A stretch of 64,000 nucleotides of DNA from positions 200,806-264,805 of the forward strand of contig ML976988.1 in the NCBI GenBank assembly GCA_010015675.1, given 5' to 3'. The stretch comes from Byssothecium circinans. Lineage: Eukaryota; Ascomycota; Dothideomycetes; Pleosporales; Massarinaceae. Every line of letters starts with the position of its first letter. Positions within the stretch are counted from its first letter, which is position 1. Under the pieces are notes generated by a model that saw only the letters and a program-made list of their open reading frames with translations, did not search any database and was not told the DNA's origin. This document shows, one piece after another, positions 11,511-21,632 of this stretch. The translations under genes were made by a program, and so were the position numbers.

Positions 11511-12752
11511 TCATCGCTTGCTACGCCCGCTGCTCCTCGTTGCTTTGGGAGGAGCAGCTCTGGCCTGGCTGGCCGCCGTGGACGCTTCGTAGGACCTTGT
11601 GGCGCGCTTCTTAGGGGCGGACTTTAAACCGTCGACCTCCGCGGTGTCGGTCGCCTTGCGTTTGCGCGACCCGTTGCTGACCTCTTGAGACTTGTTTTGG
11701 GCCGATGCCGCAGCGTCGGACTCAATATCCTCCGTAACCTGGTCCTCATGCCGCACACTGCGATTCGCCTCGGATGATGGTGGCGTAAGTGGGCGTGTGT
11801 TATCGTGAGCCTGTGCGGGTGCCTGAGATGCCGAGGCTAGTTCAGAAGAACCGCCGTTCGTCGTGGCATTGTTGGTCGTATTCCGCTGTTGAGCAACCCA
11901 TGATAGAAGATTAGCTTCTGCCTCTTCGTCCTCGTCGTCTCCTTCGCCGTCACCCATCATATTGTTCAGCATCTCATCCGCCATTTCTCCGGCTACTTCA
12001 TCGCCTGCATCTTCGCCATTGGCCATTCGCATCGCGAATTGGAGTATTTGTTCGGGGTTCATTCCGCTAAGGGGTCCTCCTTCAGCAGCAAGACGCTCCT
12101 GCAACACCGCCAAAATGGCTGCAGGGTCCAGACTCGCACCTTCCCCCTCTTGTTCCTCCTCCTCCCCATCATTCTCGATATCTATGTACGAGGCGGGCGC
12201 CTGAGGAGTGGGCACAAGTTTGGTGCCGTTCGATGCGGTCGGCGCAGGCGATGCTGAGTGCGAAGACTGCCGAGCCCACTTCGGCATATTCGCCAGCTTC
12301 TCCCTCCAATCCTTCATCAATGCGTAGGACTCTGCATTCTCTTCCAACACCTTTGGCCTGGCATCGCGATCTCCTTGTGACCTCCACACAACCGGCGAGT
12401 TTGTAATCATGTCCAAACCACTTTGACCAACTAGATGTGACTGGACCGGCTTGTGCTTTTTCCTGCTACGCACTGGTGTCGCCGTAGTAGCCCGCTTCCT
12501 CTTCTTGCCAATCTTTGTATCGCCGGTGCCGTTCTTCGGTTCGAGCTTCACGTCATCGTAGCCGTCTGACGCGTAGTCGATGTCAAGAAAGTACTCGTAC
12601 CGGTCCCACTCTTCCAGCTGGTCGTCATCGTACGTGGTCGGCGGCGGCGACTGGACTGCATGCTCCGCGAGATCATCCGCGACCATGTATTCCTCCTCAA
12701 TGTAGAGCCAGTCATCACCGTAGTCGGAGAGGTCGTCGCCGTAGTCGCTCAT
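11511..12752 (-). CDS. Acidic conserved hypothetical protein, probably nuclear
   Basis: A single exon of 413 aa. The ATG at 12752 (MSDYGDDLSDYGDDW) is the only methionine near the start. The open frame continues about 80 codons upstream but only from a TTG, so I reject that extension. The protein opens with an acidic Tyr/Asp segment (an SDYGDD repeat at residues 2-14), then basic clusters (KKRKRA, RSRKKHK) that look like nuclear localisation signals. The middle is Asp/Glu-rich, with a short conserved-looking helix pair (DPAAILAVLQERLAAEGG, NPEQILQFAMRMANG). The C-terminus is basic and disordered. No enzymatic motif is visible and I do not recognise the family. It is transcribed divergently from the MCCase gene, sharing 527 bp. 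Confidence 0.8.
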   Translation of the reverse strand: MSDYGDDLSDYGDDWLYIEEEYMVADDLAEHAVQSPPPTTYDDDQLEEWDRYEYFLDIDYASDGYDDVKLEPKNGTGDTKIGKKRKRATTATPVRSRKKHKPVQSHLVGQSGLDMITNSPVVWRSQGDRDARPKVLEENAESYALMKDWREKLANMPKWARQSSHSASPAPTASNGTKLVPTPQAPASYIDIENDGEEEEQEGEGASLDPAAILAVLQERLAAEGGPLSGMNPEQILQFAMRMANGEDAGDEVAGEMADEMLNNMMGDGEGDDEDEEAEANLLSWVAQQRNTTNNATTNGGSSELASASQAPAQAHDNTRPLTPPSSEANRSVRHEDQVTEDIESDAAASAQNKSQEVSNGSRKRKATDTAEVDGLKSAPKKRATRSYEASTAASQARAAPPKATRSSGRSKR

Positions 12753-13279
12753 CCTGGCTGCTGCAGGTCGGGCGCGCGCAGTCCCAGCGACCCGGTCGAA
12801 CAAAGCTCTTTGTCTATTCGCAGCGGCTGAAACAGTAAGTAGTCGCGTTCGAACAGATCCGAGCGGTGAGAATGGATCGCAGTCGGCGGTCGCGATGAAA
12901 GTGAGATGTCGAAGTTGTGTCAAGGTTTTGTGACTGGCGCGGGTTGACGTGGAATGTAAGCGTTGGCTGCTCACTAGCTTGAAGAGCAATGACGTCGATG
13001 GTGATTATTCGTGTGGGACCATGTATCTTCTTTACGTGCAAAAGACCTTACAATGCCGATGCCCGCGACGATGAGTCTCGCGAGATCGCGAGTAAACAGT
13101 GCCCTCAACGTCGCGATACGTCACGCCTGGAGCGCCAAGACCCGGGGAGGGAAAACTCGCTTGACGCCGGCTTTAGTTGGAGCTGCCTCGGCTCCTTCAA
13201 TAACCCCAGGAAAAGAAGAAAGAATGTAATACTTATTCTCTTGACTGTGCCTGTACTTCTCTTGGAATAATACGTGACG
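12753..13279. promoter_or_regulatory. Shared divergent promoter region, acidic protein / MCCase alpha
   Basis: The start codons of two divergent genes are 527 bp apart, so this interval must hold both promoters and both 5' untranslated regions. No specific operator can be named from sequence alone. Confidence 0.6.
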
Positions 13280-15618
13280 ATGCGCGCCGTTCGAAGGTCA
13301 ACACATCTCTCTCGCCAGCTGCTTGCTGCCAACACAGTGCGACATGGCTCTACTGCAGGTTCTGCCGTCAAGCCGCTTACTTCGGTGTTAATAGCGAACC
13401 GTGGAGAGATTGCCTTGTGAGAATGACTCTTCAAAAACAGTTTGGTATATGCTAAGAAGAGTCAGACGAGTTGGCAAGACTGCGTCAGAATACGGTATAC
13501 GAACCACAACCCTCTACACCGACCCTGATGCGCGATCACAGCATGCCTTGAGCTCCCCATATACCGTAAACCTCGGAGAAGCATCCGCATATCTTGATGG
13601 AGACCGCATAATACAAATTGCAAAGGAGCAGGGCTGTCAAGGCATACATCCGGGTTATGGCTTTGTACGCTTCAAGCCATAATGGTTCGATACTGGGTGC
13701 TAACTGTACGTAGCTCAGCGAGAACCCAGTGTTTGCGCGGAAGTGCACAGAGGCAGGTTTGACCTTTATCGGACCGCCGTGGCAGGCTATCGAGGCCATG
13801 GGGAGCAAGAGGTGCGTTCTTGACTTTGATTCTTGACGGGTCCTCCTAACAAACAATATGCAGTGAGTCAAAGAACATCATGACTGCAGCCGGCGTACCT
13901 TGCATTCCCGGATACCACGGCACGAATCAAGACCCGGAATACTTAAAGAATGAGGCTGCTAAGATTGGCTACCCCGTGCTTCTCAAGGCTGTCAAAGGTG
14001 GAGGTGGAAAGGGAATGCGGATAGTGAACAAGCCGGAAGAGTTCTTCGACCAACTAGCATCTGCGAAATCGGAAGCCAGAAACTCTTTTGGTGACGAGGT
14101 AATGCTGGTGGAAAAGTACATCACGACTCCTAGGCATATCGAGGTGCAGGTGTTTGCGGATAAGCACGGCAACTGTGTAGCTTTAGGTGAACGTGATTGC
14201 AGTATCCAGCGCAGACATCAAAAGATCCTCGAAGAGTCGCCCGCGCCTCATCTAGAGGAATCAATCCGACAAGATATCTGGGAGAAGGCAAGGGCTGCTG
14301 CTCTAGCCGTCAAGTACGAAGGCGCTGGGACCGTAGAGTTCATCTTCGATAACGACACAGGCGAATTTTTCTTCATGGAGATGAATACACGCTTACAGGT
14401 CGAGCACCCCGTCACCGAGATGGTGACAGGAGAGGATCTTGTGCGGTGGCAACTGATCGTAGCAGAGGGCGGTCGACTCCCACTCACCCAACAAGAAGTT
14501 GAACAGAGGATAAAAGAACGAGGAGCAGCGATCGAAGCGCGGATATACGCTGAAAACCCCGATATGAACTTCATCCCTGACTCAGGTCTCCTCCTACACC
14601 TCAAAACTCCCCAAGCCACACCGACCGTCAGGATAGACGCAGGTTTTGTTACCGGCGATGAAGTGTCTTCCCACTACGATCCCATGATCGCAAAGCTCAT
14701 CGTCCAAGGACCGACCCGAGAAGCTGCAATCCAGAAATTACGAGCAGCACTAGAAGAATACGAGGTCGCAGGCCCGATCACCAACATTGAGTTCCTGAAA
14801 CGAATATGCGTCAGTCCCGACTTCGTCGCAGGAGACGTCGAAACCGGATACATTCAAAAACACCATGCTGAGCTCTTCACCCCCGAACCGCCGGCGCCAG
14901 AAGTCTACGCCCAAGCGGCACTCGGTCTCGCATTGCAGGAGATCTCTTCATCGCGCAATGACCCATTCACGGCGCCACCAGTCACGACTACCGGTTTTGG
15001 AAGTGGCTTCCAACGCCGTCAATTCCATCTCGTCGAAATACCAGCTGATGGAAAAGCAGACAATAAGTCCACCACAATCGCCATCCATCAAACTGCCCCA
15101 ACGAAATTCGACATCACTGTAGGAGATCAAATCTACACTGATGTAATCAGCACTTTCACACTCACGACCAACACATTAACGACATTCTACCCGCACACAC
15201 GGCTGTCCACCACGTTCATCCGCGACTCGGACCGCCTAACTCTCTTCCAAAGGGGCAAGCAGTATCGCCTACAACTCGCGACGCCGAAGTGGGCAGAAAA
15301 GGCCTTGGGCGTGAAAGATGTGACGAATAGCGTACTGGCACCTATGCCGTGTAAGGTGCTGAGGGTTGAGGTCAAGGAGGGCGATGCGGTGAAAAAGGAT
15401 CAGCCGCTTGTGGTTATTGAGAGTATGAAGATGGAGACTCTGATAAGGAGTCCAAGTGATGGTGTTGTGAGGAAGGTTGTTCATCGCGCTGGGGTAAGTG
15501 GACCTTCTTCTTTATATCGTTGAAGAGGGATAGAAAGTGATGGCTAACGTGAATGCAGGATCTGTGTAAAGCAGGGACGGCGCTTGTGGAATTTGAGGAT
15601 GAAGAGGGTGAGAAGTGA
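13280..15618 (+). CDS. mccA: Methylcrotonoyl-CoA carboxylase subunit alpha, mitochondrial
   Basis: Biotin carboxylase plus biotin carrier subunit of 3-methylcrotonyl-CoA carboxylase, the ATP-dependent step of leucine breakdown in the mitochondrial matrix. Five exons (13280-13416, 13466-13664, 13714-13811, 13864-15493, 15559-15618) give 707 aa, normal for the family. The N-terminus is Arg/Ser/Leu-rich without acidic residues and reads as a mitochondrial presequence. Next comes the biotin carboxylase start ([14 protein letters not shown]), then the ATP-grasp glycine loop (KGGGGKGMR), the [17 protein letters not shown] motif and the active-site segment [15 protein letters not shown]. The carrier domain lies at the C-terminus with the biotinylated lysine predicted as K667 in ESMKMET. 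The partner subunit mccB and isovaleryl-CoA dehydrogenase, clustered with mccA in some fungi, are not in this window. A urea- or acetyl-CoA-carboxylase assignment is excluded by length and by the absence of a transferase domain. Confidence 0.95.
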
Positions 15619-15828
15619 GGGGTAGGTGTACAAGTGAGTGCGTAAGACAGATAAGTTATATGGCTCGATTTGGAGAAGTAACGAAGGCGATTGACGTTCA
15701 GCTACTTCAATCTAATAAATACACTGACCATAAAATTAAATACTCTAGAACATCCAAAGCCCGGACCGAATAACTTTGAAGTAAAGACAAGCGTTACTGA
15801 AGACCAGCTCCCGTACCACCCCTCGCCG

Positions 15829-16776
15829 CTACCACAAAGGATAAGTCCACCCTACTCGCTTCTCATCTTCCTTCAGCGGTTTCTCCGTCCCCTTCATCGT
15901 GATCCTCCCACCCGTCAAGTCCCCCTCCGTCCCCCCAATCCATTTAATATTTCCAGGCGGTAGCCTTATTGGTTTCCCGTCTGCAAAGCCCTTCTCCATC
16001 TGTCCCTCCCGTTCCACCACCTTCCTCCACACCGGAGGAATCAAAACCCCTGCCAAGAACCTGCCAACCTCTATGCTACCCATTCGTGTATACCTTGCAT
16101 TTTTATCACGAGCCACCAACCCCTCCTCAAACAAACGATCACATAATTTGGTCCAACTAACATACGCCTGGTTGAATTGATCTTTTTGGATTTCGTAGAC
16201 GCGACTGTCCGTGTACGTAATAGAGAAGTCGTGCGTCTCGGGCACCGCGCACCGGCAGAGTGTGTAGGCTAGGCGGAATTTGTGCGGTTTCGTGCGGTCG
16301 GGTACCATATGGTAGTTGTATTTATGGTAGTTGTATTTACGGGGTGGGACGTAGGTGATTGGATCGTTGGAGTCTGCATAGTGGCCTAGGTCCATGGGGT
16401 GCTGCGATCGGGATGTAAGTGGAAACAGGCCTGGAACTGTCGATGGTGCTGGAGCTGGGGATGGGGATTGGGATGTAATTATCGGTTGTGATGCGACTAC
16501 AGTGGTGCTTGAGGTACTGGATGATCCAGTTGAGGAGCGAGACGGTGGATGACGAGAGGTGGTGACTGGCGTTTTACTTGATGTAGTGGAGCCGGTTGAA
16601 GGACGAGAGGGAGGTTTGGATATAGGGTTGAAGCGAGAGCTACCCGTCGTTATGGTTTTCCTGATTGGGCCTGCTGTACCTGTGGTCTTGCGAGAAGTGC
16701 TTGTTTTGGCAACTTTGGCATGTCCGCTTCCTGGGGTAGAGCCACGGCGACGGGCGCCGTTGTTGCTGTTGCTCAT
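15829..16776 (-). CDS. Hypothetical protein, Ser/Thr-rich N-terminus with a folded C-terminal half
   Basis: A single exon of 315 aa with an ATG at 16776. Residues 1-115 are Ser/Thr/Pro/Arg-rich and disordered. Residues 130-315 look globular, with many aromatics and a regular hydrophobic pattern (FSITYTDSRVYEIQKDQF, YVSWTKLCDRLFEEGL). It contains an exact pentapeptide duplication, KYNYHKYNYH, encoded by a near-exact 15 bp tandem repeat around 16302-16335. It lies tail to tail with the MCCase gene, 210 bp apart. No family recognised; a restricted fungal hypothetical. Confidence 0.7.
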   Translation of the reverse strand: MSNSNNGARRRGSTPGSGHAKVAKTSTSRKTTGTAGPIRKTITTGSSRFNPISKPPSRPSTGSTTSSKTPVTTSRHPPSRSSTGSSSTSSTTVVASQPIITSQSPSPAPAPSTVPGLFPLTSRSQHPMDLGHYADSNDPITYVPPRKYNYHKYNYHMVPDRTKPHKFRLAYTLCRCAVPETHDFSITYTDSRVYEIQKDQFNQAYVSWTKLCDRLFEEGLVARDKNARYTRMGSIEVGRFLAGVLIPPVWRKVVEREGQMEKGFADGKPIRLPPGNIKWIGGTEGDLTGGRITMKGTEKPLKEDEKRVGWTYPLW

Positions 16777-17657
16777 CTGGTGAAAGTGTGGAAGTGTAGA
16801 GGTTGAAGAAAGAACTTGTAAGTGTCTAGAAGCAGAAAAATGCAGTCTAAGGATCGGAAATCAAAGAATGTATGGGGAGGGAAAGAGAAGTGGGGGCTTT
16901 CTTGTCATTTATACTGTGTATAAATATGACAGTTCAAGAACTTTGACTCGTTGACTAATGGAATGTTTAGCAAATTGACACATGAGCTGTGACTCACTGT
17001 CACTATCACCGTTTCTATCGCCCATATCGAAAGTCGCAAAATCCCCCCTGCTTCAAGTCCTACATACCACCCTAAATTTCACTAAGGCGCCGTTTCTCCC
17101 TACGCATACCTACGCTACCTCCTCTGCCTATCCCCAGCCCTCTGTCCCGTGCGCGGATTACAGTACTGAGTCAAAAATGGTACAATGCTCTGTTGGGTCT
17201 AAACTGTAGAAAGAGTTGCGAACTTTTGACACATGTTTGTAGCTGTGTAGTAAGTTTGATAATGCGCCGTTGTTGCACGAGCGGGCTATAATAAATAGAA
17301 GGATCAATCAATTATACCAAAAGTCATCGTAATGCATAGATCGTAGCTATTGAAAACGTTGCCAAGCGGCCAACTAAAGCTACTACTCAATCCCTCTTCC
17401 GCTTCCATTCCGCCCAAGCATTCCAATGCCCAAGCACTGAAAGTCGTTCAAACTTCTCTCTCGTCATGCCCACCTAATCAGCTCTTCGCATCAGTCCTGA
17501 ACGGCCAACTCCAAGGCTCATCCAACTGACAAAACTCAGCCCAAGTCGCCCAGATGGACAAAGACTTCACATCCCAAACCACACAAAGCAATGCTAGACG
17601 TTATCCAGGCCCCGATCCGTTTACCAACCTTGACCTAACCCATCTCTTCAGCACGCT
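16777..17657. other. Intergenic region, nothing specific seen
   Basis: It lies upstream of the gene starting at 16776 and downstream of the gene ending at 17658, both on the minus strand. It contains neither a convincing open frame nor a repeat. The promoter of the former should be at 16777-17000. Confidence 0.5.
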
Positions 17658-19874
17658 TCACATACCCGTCATCTCCCAATCCCCTCCAGTCAAATCCATC
17701 TTCTCCACATCATCCTTCCTAAAGATCTTCCCACCATTGACGAAAAAGCGCTCCGTATCCGCGACGCTCTCAGCCGGAAATTCCGCTACTTTCTCCGCAC
17801 TAGCGATGCTCTTCGCGACATACCGGTCGCCATTCATGCGGTCTTGCGTCCACTTGGCACTAGTGTAAACGCTTCCCTCTCTAGCTCCGCGAGTCTCGGC
17901 CGCACCATCGCAAGCCATCGGAGTGTGAGAAGTCAGAGCCGGAGCGATGCTCAACCCCCCGATTCCCTTCTCGATACTTCCCGGCATGTTTGGTGACCTT
18001 CCGCCTGTCTTGCCCAAACCCTTCGTCAACTTGTCGTCAAGAGCGTCTGCTTCCCTGATCTCCTCCTCGCTTCTGAACTCTTCGTCGCCTTGCGCCAGCC
18101 GACTAATGCGATCCTTTGCCTGCCTGGCCGCTGCTCGACCACGACCACGCGCTCCCAAGCTTGAAGGAATCGGGTTGTGCGCCAGCGGTATGGACATCCT
18201 CGTGCGGCGTGGGGCGCCTGGTGTCGACTTCAAGTTTGCGACTGGTCGGTCTGGTGTTTTGGGCGGTTGACGACGGACTACGGACGCTAGAGTGACTGCC
18301 GGGGCCGGTGGTGTCGCGGGCACATTTTCGTTCTTGGCAGCTATGGGCCTGAAGCCGAATTTTGAGGACAGCTTCTGCTTTTTGTTGGGCAAGGGTCCCT
18401 TTGTTTGAGCCTTTTCTCTGGACTTGTTTGGCTGAACTGTAGGGCATGGCGTGGATGGCGGCGAGGGCTGGAAATCGGACCCTGATTCGCTGCTTACATC
18501 GGTCACCTTGCGCTTGGGTATGCCAGTCGATACAGTTGGGTTCGCAGATGAAAGGCGCGCCGAATGCTGCGTTCCAACGCCGCTGTCAAGCCTGCTCTTG
18601 GAGAAAGGTGATTTGGCTTGACCGTTCAAGTTTGGGGCTTGGGAGATGTTCTTTGACGAAGGAGATGACCCCGAAAAGTGAGCTAGAATTTCTGAACCCT
18701 GGGACTTGATCGAGAGGACATCGCCCTTCACCGTCGCGGATGTCGCTTGAGAGCTCAATGTGCTATCACTTTCTTGAACGGAAAAGCTCGCCATCGGGGT
18801 GTTTTGCGGAAGGAATGACAGCAGCGATCTGGACCGCTCAGTAGGGTTAGCAGGACCAAAAACATGGACGTGTTCTGGTGTAGCAGCATCGTCAGACTGG
18901 CTGAAAACCATTCTCAGATCAGGTGTCCAATTCTTACTCCTCTCGTTCTTCAGGACATTGTCAACAAAGCTACCGTTGTCCTTCTCTTGCTGGAGCAGAC
19001 GCAGACTAGAGTCCCGTGGGATGGTAGAAGGCTCTCTCAAGATACTCGATCGACCATGTTGTTGTTGTTTTAACACATCGAAAGATATCTGGCGAAGTCG
19101 GTCCGGCGGAATACCTCGCTTGCGGTAGGCAAGACTCATCGGATTTCCTTCATTCTTCTCTACCTTGACCGGGCAAGTCTCGACCTTCTTCGACCCACCT
19201 GAGACTAGCACTGTGGACGTTTGCTGAGCCTTGGCGCACGGCTTGGGCTTGATCACAGGCTCGTCATCAGAAATTAGATCAACAATCTCAGGCTCAGGTT
19301 TAACCTTGCGCTTCGATGATGGACGAGAACTGGGTCCCGCTTTCGACGTCTCTTTCGCTGGTGTGATGGGATCTTGACCTCGAGTCTCCTTCACTTTTGG
19401 TGTTGCAGTTGCAATTTTCGAAGACTTCTTTGCAGGCGTACTTGGGATCGGATCAAGAGCGTTTTGTTGACCCTGTCGCATCTTTTGGCTGGACTGCGAT
19501 TGCTGAGAACCATGGACAATCGTTGAGCGTGCCGGTGGTGGGGTTTGCATCTGTACCTGCAGGCTCGTGGAGGGGATGCTTTGAAGCGGCGTTAGAGTGA
19601 CAGTTTCTGTGTGCTGTTGCTGAGGTACTATTGCCATTGCCCCACGCTGATCAGGCAGGGGAGTACATGGAGACTGAGGCCCTAGGCGTTGCCGTGGAGA
19701 CGAGGTCATCCAGAGCTGCTGCTGCTCACTCGCATGTTTCTCCAACATCTTTGCTTTTGCAGTCACGACCTTCCGCTGGAGTTCGACTTGCTCTCGTTGT
19801 TGTCTCATTGCCAATTGGTGAAACGAGGCTACGATCTCGGGCGGCATCCGCTCAAGAGCTGATGGCGCCGTCAT
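17658..19874 (-). CDS. Hypothetical disordered protein with N-terminal coiled coil
   Basis: A single exon of 738 aa starting at the ATG at 19874 (MTAPSALERMPPEIVASF). Upstream in-frame sequence is His/Pro-rich leader that I do not count. Residues 1-60 form a Gln/Glu/Lys helix likely to be a coiled coil (MRQQREQVELQRKVVTAKAK). Most of the rest is Ser/Pro/Lys-rich, with several short basic clusters (KRKVKPEPE, PNKKQKLSS) next to acidic ones (EIVDLISDDEP) that resemble SUMO-interacting or nuclear-localisation patterns. The last 150 residues are more ordered (EEEIREADALDDKL, FFVNGGKIFRKDD). This looks like a nuclear scaffold or regulator, but I recognise no domain and assign no function. Confidence 0.75.
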   Translation of the reverse strand: MTAPSALERMPPEIVASFHQLAMRQQREQVELQRKVVTAKAKMLEKHASEQQQLWMTSSPRQRLGPQSPCTPLPDQRGAMAIVPQQQHTETVTLTPLQSIPSTSLQVQMQTPPPARSTIVHGSQQSQSSQKMRQGQQNALDPIPSTPAKKSSKIATATPKVKETRGQDPITPAKETSKAGPSSRPSSKRKVKPEPEIVDLISDDEPVIKPKPCAKAQQTSTVLVSGGSKKVETCPVKVEKNEGNPMSLAYRKRGIPPDRLRQISFDVLKQQQHGRSSILREPSTIPRDSSLRLLQQEKDNGSFVDNVLKNERSKNWTPDLRMVFSQSDDAATPEHVHVFGPANPTERSRSLLSFLPQNTPMASFSVQESDSTLSSQATSATVKGDVLSIKSQGSEILAHFSGSSPSSKNISQAPNLNGQAKSPFSKSRLDSGVGTQHSARLSSANPTVSTGIPKRKVTDVSSESGSDFQPSPPSTPCPTVQPNKSREKAQTKGPLPNKKQKLSSKFGFRPIAAKNENVPATPPAPAVTLASVVRRQPPKTPDRPVANLKSTPGAPRRTRMSIPLAHNPIPSSLGARGRGRAAARQAKDRISRLAQGDEEFRSEEEIREADALDDKLTKGLGKTGGRSPNMPGSIEKGIGGLSIAPALTSHTPMACDGAAETRGAREGSVYTSAKWTQDRMNGDRYVAKSIASAEKVAEFPAESVADTERFFVNGGKIFRKDDVEKMDLTGGDWEMTGM

Positions 19875-20281
19875 GCTGTTAGCAATGACGAGGGGATGAG
19901 GAAGGTGAAGAGGAGGGTGAGGGTGAGGATGAAAGTGGGAGACGTAGAAGCGTTTTGTGTAGATGGGCAAAGTGGAGGTGAAAGCGAAAGCGACACATGC
20001 TACACTTACGATACAATAGATTCAGGTGAGAGAACTGGAAAGCAGATTAAGGTTAGGTGATACAGACAAGATAGCGACGACCAAAATCGAAGTGCTGTAA
20101 TTTGAGGACAAAGAGAGATCCCTCTCAGACTTAGGGCGGACTGAAGGGAGGAACACTTGAAGTGACTTAAGAGAAGAAACCATGGACACAGCGCACGTCT
20201 CTTTTGCGTAGTCCTTACTTAGGTTGTATATACACAACTGTTGTTATACACCGTAATCGATACACCACATCTATACTGCGT
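19875..20281. other. Intergenic region between two minus-strand genes
   Basis: This 407 bp holds the promoter of the 738-aa gene and the 3' end of the MRPL31 transcript. No gene or repeat seen. Confidence 0.5.
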
Positions 20282-20834
20282 CTAGAAACCCGGGGGGTTC
20301 AGTCGCTGGCTCACTCTCGTCCACTTCGGTACCTCTGTCAACATGTCAGCCTCTTGCCCCCCACTTCTTCTTCCGTAGACCGCTCATGTCCTGCTCATGT
20401 CCACCTCTCCATCCTGCTCAAGAACCACACCACAAACGGAAAAGAGCCACTTACTATGTATACCCTTCCTATACCTCTTAACCTTCCGATCAAAAACCGA
20501 GTATTTGTCCTTCGCCAACATCTCCGCCTCAGTCGGCATCTCCACCTTCCACCTCTCCACCTTCTTCATGCTCTGTCCCTGGCGCGCAAGCGCCGTGTCA
20601 AGCGTCGAGATGACGGAATCTACATTTCGGAGACGTTCGCGCTGTCGGTACTTCTGGTGGCGGGAGAGGCGCCAGGGGATTTTCCTAGTCACTCCTCATC
20701 AGTAATTCGAGCCATGGGTGAATTGCATCGGGAAAGAAAGTGTGATCTTTTTGGGCGCGCATGGTGGTAGGAGGGTAGGAATACCATAGCAGACCGCCTG
20801 ATAACGGGTTTGTGAGACGGAAGGGGCCGAACAT
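20282..20834 (-). CDS. mrpl31: Mitochondrial large-subunit ribosomal protein L31 (mL60)
   Basis: Component of the fungal mitochondrial 54S ribosomal subunit. Three exons read on the minus strand: 20834-20785, 20684-20455 and 20334-20282, giving 110 aa, the usual size. Exon 1 encodes MFGPFRLTNPLSGGLLW, exon 2 KIPWRLSRHQKYRQRERLR through KDKYSVFDRKVKRYRKGIH, and exon 3 KVPKWTRVSQRLNPPGF. The joins restore the continuous family signature, which is strong support for the splice sites (GTATTC...CTAG and GTAAGT...ACAG). The N-terminus lacks a long cleavable presequence, as is usual for this protein. It is divergent from trs20 with start codons 240 bp apart. Confidence 0.93.
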
Positions 20835-21074
20835 GGTGATGTGTGTGCTGGCAACGGTAGACAGATGCGGAATTGAGGATTGGAAAATCGTCGTGGAAAA
20901 GACGCGCTCGGGCCCAGCTTGGCGTGAATCCCTGCCATTATCCCGCTCCGCTCCACCTCCGCAGCACCTCCGAGATCTTCGATATCTCGGCGAACACAAC
21001 AGCAGGCAAACACAGGACACGAAAGAAGAGAAAGGGCTCATCTGGCTACGCTCAAAGAGATAGGAAATCTCAAA
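20835..21074. promoter_or_regulatory. Bidirectional promoter, mrpl31 / trs20
   Basis: Only 240 bp separate the divergent start codons of a mitochondrial ribosomal protein gene and a TRAPP subunit gene. Both promoters must lie here. No TATA box is obvious. Confidence 0.7.
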
Positions 21075-21632
21075 ATGTCGTACTACTTCACCATCTTCTC
21101 CCCCACCGACACACCCCTCTACACGCACGAGTTCGGCACCTCCCGCAGCGGCGGCGATGGCATCCCCCACTTCACTTCCGCCGAGCGCGCACTCACCCCC
21201 TTCATCCTCCATTCCGCTCTCGATATCGTCGAGGAAGTGCAATGGGGCGCCTCAACCTCCTCGGGTTCTGCCCCAATGTACCTCAAGCACATCGACAAGT
21301 ACGCCAACAACTTCGTCTCATGCTGGATCACCGGCGCCAACGTTCGCTTCCTCCTCCTAACACGGCCCCGAGATGAAGCGCTGGGTTTAGCAGGCGGAGG
21401 AGGGCAGAGGGGCAGCTTGGCGGGGGGGAGAACGGGGATGACTGGTGCAGGCGGGTTGTATAATCCCGCGGCGCCGGCGACGGAGGAAGCGGTTAAGAAT
21501 TTCTTCGTCGATGTGTATGAGGCGTGGGTGAAGACTGTGATGAGTCCGTTTTTTCATGCGGGGAATGGGGATGTGGTTAAGAGTCCGGTGTTCAGGGCGA
21601 GGGTGGCGGCTGCGGCGAAGAAGTATCTTTGA
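21075..21632 (+). CDS. trs20: TRAPP complex subunit Trs20 (sedlin / TRAPPC2)
   Basis: Core subunit of the TRAPP tethering complex that acts on ER-to-Golgi vesicles and links core TRAPP to its larger assemblies. A single exon of 185 aa. The longin-type start MSYYFTIFSPTDTPLYTHEF, then SALDIVEEVQW, MYLKHIDKYANNFVSCWITG and the C-terminal FFVDVYEAWVKTVMSPFF are family hallmarks. A Gly-rich insertion of about 35 residues (residues 105-140, GGGGQRGSLAGG to PAAPATEEA) makes it longer than yeast or human homologues of about 140-175 aa; such loop insertions occur in filamentous fungi. The ATG at 21075 has an A at -3. Confidence 0.94.
   Translation: MSYYFTIFSPTDTPLYTHEFGTSRSGGDGIPHFTSAERALTPFILHSALDIVEEVQWGASTSSGSAPMYLKHIDKYANNFVSCWITGANVRFLLLTRPRDEALGLAGGGGQRGSLAGGRTGMTGAGGLYNPAAPATEEAVKNFFVDVYEAWVKTVMSPFFHAGNGDVVKSPVFRARVAAAAKKYL

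Noticed and set aside
12753..12989. N-terminal extension of the acidic protein by about 80 residues
   Set aside because: It begins at a TTG, not an ATG, and has leader-like composition; the ATG at 12752 opens the conserved-looking part.
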